Shown piece by piece: positions 61,751-64,000 of a stretch of 64,000 nt of DNA. The position numbers and the translations under genes were made by a program. This DNA comes from an uncultured Gemmata sp. GTDB lineage: Bacteria > Planctomycetota > Planctomycetia > Gemmatales > Gemmataceae. The DNA lies in assembly GCA_937924775.1 (NCBI GenBank), contig CALDUT010000010.1:496001-560000 (forward strand), written 5' to 3'. How positions within the stretch are numbered: position 1 is the stretch's first letter; each line of letters starts with the position of its first letter. The notes beneath the pieces were generated by a model, which saw only the letters and a program-made list of their open reading frames with translations, was not told where the DNA came from and made no database searches.

Positions 61751-62851
61751 TCACAGTGTGCCGCGGAGCGCTTGTTCTCGTTCAATGGCTTCAAAGAGGG
61801 CTTTGAAATTGCCTTTCCCAAAGCTTTTGGAACCGCGGCGCTGGATAATCTCGAAAAACAGTGTCGGCCGGTCGGACACAGGTTTGGTGAATATTTGTAG
61901 CATATAACCTTCGTCGTCGCGGTCGACGAGAATGCCCAATTCGGCCAACTCGGCAACATCTTCTTGGATGGTCCCCACACGATCAGTGAGGGCCTCGTAA
62001 TAGGTTTTGGGCACGCGGAGAAAGGAAACATCGTTGGCCCGCATGGCCCGCACGGTTTTGATGATGTCCCCGGTCATCATGGCGATGTGTTGCACGCCGG
62101 GGCCACCGTAATATGTGAGGTATTCCTCGATTTGGCTGCGGCGTTTGGCCTTGGCCGGTTCGTTGATGGGGAATTTGATCCGGCCGGTGCCGTTTTGCAT
62201 CACTTTGGACATAAGCGCTGAGTATTCAGTGCTGATGTCTTTGTCGTCGAACGAAATCAGTTGTTTGAAGCCCAAGACTTTGGCGTACCACTCGACCCAC
62301 TCGTTCATTTTGCCTTCTTCGACGTTAGCGACCATGTGATCGATCGCCACCAACCCTACCGGGCGGGCCGTGCTGGGGTTGTAGCGGTCGGGGTCGATGG
62401 GCTTGAAACCAGGGGCGAAGACTCCGCGATAGCGATCGCGGTTGACAAACGAGTGTGTCGTATCGCCATAGGCGAGGATACTGGCCGTTTCGTAGACACC
62501 ATATTCATCTTCGAGGGCTTCGGGTGGGCGAACGGCTTTGGCACCGCGGCGTACCGCCTCGTCGAACGCCGCCCGGACATCGGGCACTTCCAAAGCAATA
62601 TCCATCACACCATCGCCGTGTTTGATCAGCCGGTAACACTCCGGGTGCTGGTCGGAAAGCGGTGAGGTAAGAACAAAGGTGATGTCGCCCTGTTTGAGAA
62701 CATATCCGGCTTCGTGCCGCACTTTGGTTTCCAAACCGGCATAAGCCACGACATCGAAGCCGAAGGCATTGCGATAGAAAAAGGCGCTTTGCCGCGCATT
62801 GCCGACAAAGAAGCGAACATGATCAATCTTGCGTAAAGGAATGTCGTTCAT
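61751..62851 (-). CDS. hpd: 4-Hydroxyphenylpyruvate dioxygenase
   Basis: A 366-residue vicinal-oxygen-chelate enzyme with two domains: the N-terminal MNDIPLRKIDHVRFFVGNARQ, then the catalytic domain with Fe(II) ligands in AIDHMVANVEEGKM, 'GPGVQHIAMMTGDI' and 'PTLFFEIIQRRGSKSFGKGNF', which is a family signature. It turns 4-hydroxyphenylpyruvate into homogentisate. It is 103 bp after phhA, which provides tyrosine, and before hmgA, so substrate flow is direct within the cluster. Confidence 0.95.
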   Translation of the reverse strand: MNDIPLRKIDHVRFFVGNARQSAFFYRNAFGFDVVAYAGLETKVRHEAGYVLKQGDITFVLTSPLSDQHPECYRLIKHGDGVMDIALEVPDVRAAFDEAVRRGAKAVRPPEALEDEYGVYETASILAYGDTTHSFVNRDRYRGVFAPGFKPIDPDRYNPSTARPVGLVAIDHMVANVEEGKMNEWVEWYAKVLGFKQLISFDDKDISTEYSALMSKVMQNGTGRIKFPINEPAKAKRRSQIEEYLTYYGGPGVQHIAMMTGDIIKTVRAMRANDVSFLRVPKTYYEALTDRVGTIQEDVAELAELGILVDRDDEGYMLQIFTKPVSDRPTLFFEIIQRRGSKSFGKGNFKALFEAIEREQALRGTL

Positions 62852-62954
62852 GGCTGTTTCAATGGTTTTGTTCGCCCGCGGCGGCGGGGGATGGAGAGCA
62901 AAAGGTATCTGCCGCGGCGATCATCGCCGCAGGGGCTTATGGTCATGGTTCAGG

Positions 62955-63851
62955 TTACAACACGGGAATCCCGAAGCGGCGAACGAGAGCTTCCAACTCG
63001 CGACGCAGGAATTGCAACGAGGGGGCGATGAAAAAGTCCTTTTGCATATACGATGGATCGTAGTCGGTATTGATGACCGTCTCGGTGACAAACGGCCGCC
63101 GGGTGACATCTTGGGAGAATAGCGAATGCGGAATCTCGCCGGTGCTGGACAGGATACCGGCTCCAAAGACTTTCACCTCCCCATGCTCTTCGATCAGCCC
63201 AAATTCAATGCTGAACCAACTGAAGCGTTTGAGTGCCAGCACCTGATCGCCGCGCCGGGTGGTGGAAGCCGCTTTGCCAATGAGCGTGAGCAATTCCGCG
63301 TAATCCTGGTTCATCAGCGGCGGGACATGGCCGAGGCAGTCGTGAATCATGTCCGGCTCGGGGGTGAATTCGGGGTGGGAGCCGTGCCGGATGAATTGAG
63401 TAACGGGAAAACCCCGCTGGGCGATGTACTGGTAGAAGGTTCGATAGGGTAATGCTCCCTCCGCCGGTACCAGATGCATGTTGGTTTCGCGCTCCAGCCG
63501 TTGGCTGATGGTGCGTAGCTGGGGAATTTCCGTTTGCGTGATGGCCAGATCGTCTTTGGCTTTGTTGTAGAGGCTGCAGGCATACTTACGGTGCAGTTCG
63601 TCCAACTTGGGGGCCACTTCCCGCCAGATGCGGGTTTCTTCCGCGGTGTATTGGATGAAGGGCGGGCCCAATTTTTCGAGACGGTGTTTGCGGGTGAGGG
63701 CAAACAGTTCTTTCCGGCGCGCAATGTACGCTGGGTCGTTTTCCCCCGGGTGACCAGGGTCAAGAACCAGCTCGGTCACATCCGGGGGTTCAACCATCAG
63801 GTTGGCGTCGATCACCACGCCGTATTCCACCAGGGTTTCGGGTTGATTCAT
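62955..63851 (-). CDS. phhA: Phenylalanine 4-monooxygenase (aromatic amino acid hydroxylase)
   Basis: A 298-residue enzyme of the biopterin-dependent aromatic amino acid hydroxylase family in its single-domain bacterial form. The iron site is PDMIHDCLGHVPPLMNQDYAEL (H-D-x-x-G-H), preceded by 'QFIRHGSHPEFTPEPD', with the Glu ligand supplied in the later 'FSIEFGLIEEHGEVKVFG' region. It makes tyrosine from phenylalanine. With hpd and hmgA it forms a three-gene route; the pterin-recycling carbinolamine dehydratase (phhB) is not in the window. Confidence 0.93.
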   Translation of the reverse strand: MNQPETLVEYGVVIDANLMVEPPDVTELVLDPGHPGENDPAYIARRKELFALTRKHRLEKLGPPFIQYTAEETRIWREVAPKLDELHRKYACSLYNKAKDDLAITQTEIPQLRTISQRLERETNMHLVPAEGALPYRTFYQYIAQRGFPVTQFIRHGSHPEFTPEPDMIHDCLGHVPPLMNQDYAELLTLIGKAASTTRRGDQVLALKRFSWFSIEFGLIEEHGEVKVFGAGILSSTGEIPHSLFSQDVTRRPFVTETVINTDYDPSYMQKDFFIAPSLQFLRRELEALVRRFGIPVL

Positions 63852-64000
63852 CGCAACACCTTCGGAGCCAAGTCCGGTTGAGGGAGAGGTTTATCACCGG
63901 AACCGCGTGACCGCGGTGATCGTATTAGATATTCTAGCGGGTATAAGCTCGCCAGACTGCGTTTGTAACAGCATTCTTCCCAAGAAAAACGAACGTACCG
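63852..64000. other. Upstream region of phhA at right edge
   Basis: About 150 bp with no ORF; AT-rich towards the edge. It likely contains the promoter of the phhA-hpd-hmgA genes. Confidence 0.3.

Overview
The window looks like a chromosomal segment of a planctomycete, probably of the Gemmata group (Gemmatales). This is inferred from gene content, not from a marker-gene comparison. The signs are a DUF1501 Tat-signal protein behind a CxxCH-containing DUF1592/DUF1588-type protein, three secreted PQQ-like beta-propellers, a DUF1559 prepilin-like protein with its small lipoprotein, a surface protein opening with an 'LEDRTLP' motif, a planctomycete-type tyrosine recombinase, and a TatC with a very large first periplasmic loop. 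Most of the window is ordinary chromosome with short operons on both strands; no complete mobile element and no convincing CRISPR array is present.

Layout. 1-4.3 kb: a partial CxxCH protein, DUF1501 protein and PQQ-like lipoprotein. 4.35-5.72 kb: an N-terminally short tyrosine integrase whose reading frame runs antisense through tRNA-Ser(CGA). 6.4-11.4 kb: a membrane-proteostasis-like group of rhomboid protease, ClpP-fold SDH-type protease, zinc-ribbon membrane protein, SPFH-GYF_2 protein and a small lipoprotein. 11.8-18.6 kb: tatC, a fused SUMT-HemD gene, a sigma-70 factor, and a znuA-znuC pair with no permease beside it. 18.7-23.7 kb: the minus-strand translation operon ffh-rpsP-trmD-rplS-yraN-tyrS, without rimM. 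23.9-28.3 kb: PQQ-like protein, pilT, hisF and a membrane-anchored tyrosine phosphatase.

28.5-39.4 kb is rich in envelope proteins: a secreted protein, a large surface protein with two HbpS/GlcG-like (heme-degrading family) domains divergent from an outer-membrane beta-barrel candidate, two metallo-beta-lactamase-fold hydrolases, a glycine-zipper lipoprotein, a third PQQ-like protein and a proline-rich secreted protein. 39.5-43.5 kb: an orphan DUF790/Bax1-like nuclease convergent with an alpha-glucan phosphorylase. 43.9-46.5 kb: a DUF1559 prepilin, a lipoprotein, and a decayed IS3-family element with recognisable inverted ends that abuts a small gene fragment. 46.5-48.9 kb: a two-gene operon of a coiled-coil protein with a GrpE-like C-terminal segment and an Hsp70/actin-fold ATPase, the best candidate here for an undescribed system. 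49.1-52.2 kb: hisD-hisC-hisB. 52.6-56.4 kb: a GAF-PP2C phosphatase, a ThuA-like protein, an AcpH-like protein and a secreted protein preceded by a 20-bp direct repeat. 56.5-60.3 kb: an FAD oxidoreductase, an HTH-receiver protein and a GNAT acetyltransferase. 60.3-63.9 kb: hmgA, hpd and phhA, which together take phenylalanine and tyrosine through homogentisate to maleylacetoacetate.

All calls come from reading the sequence and the supplied translations. No database search was possible, so family names rest on recognised motifs and residue numbers are approximate.
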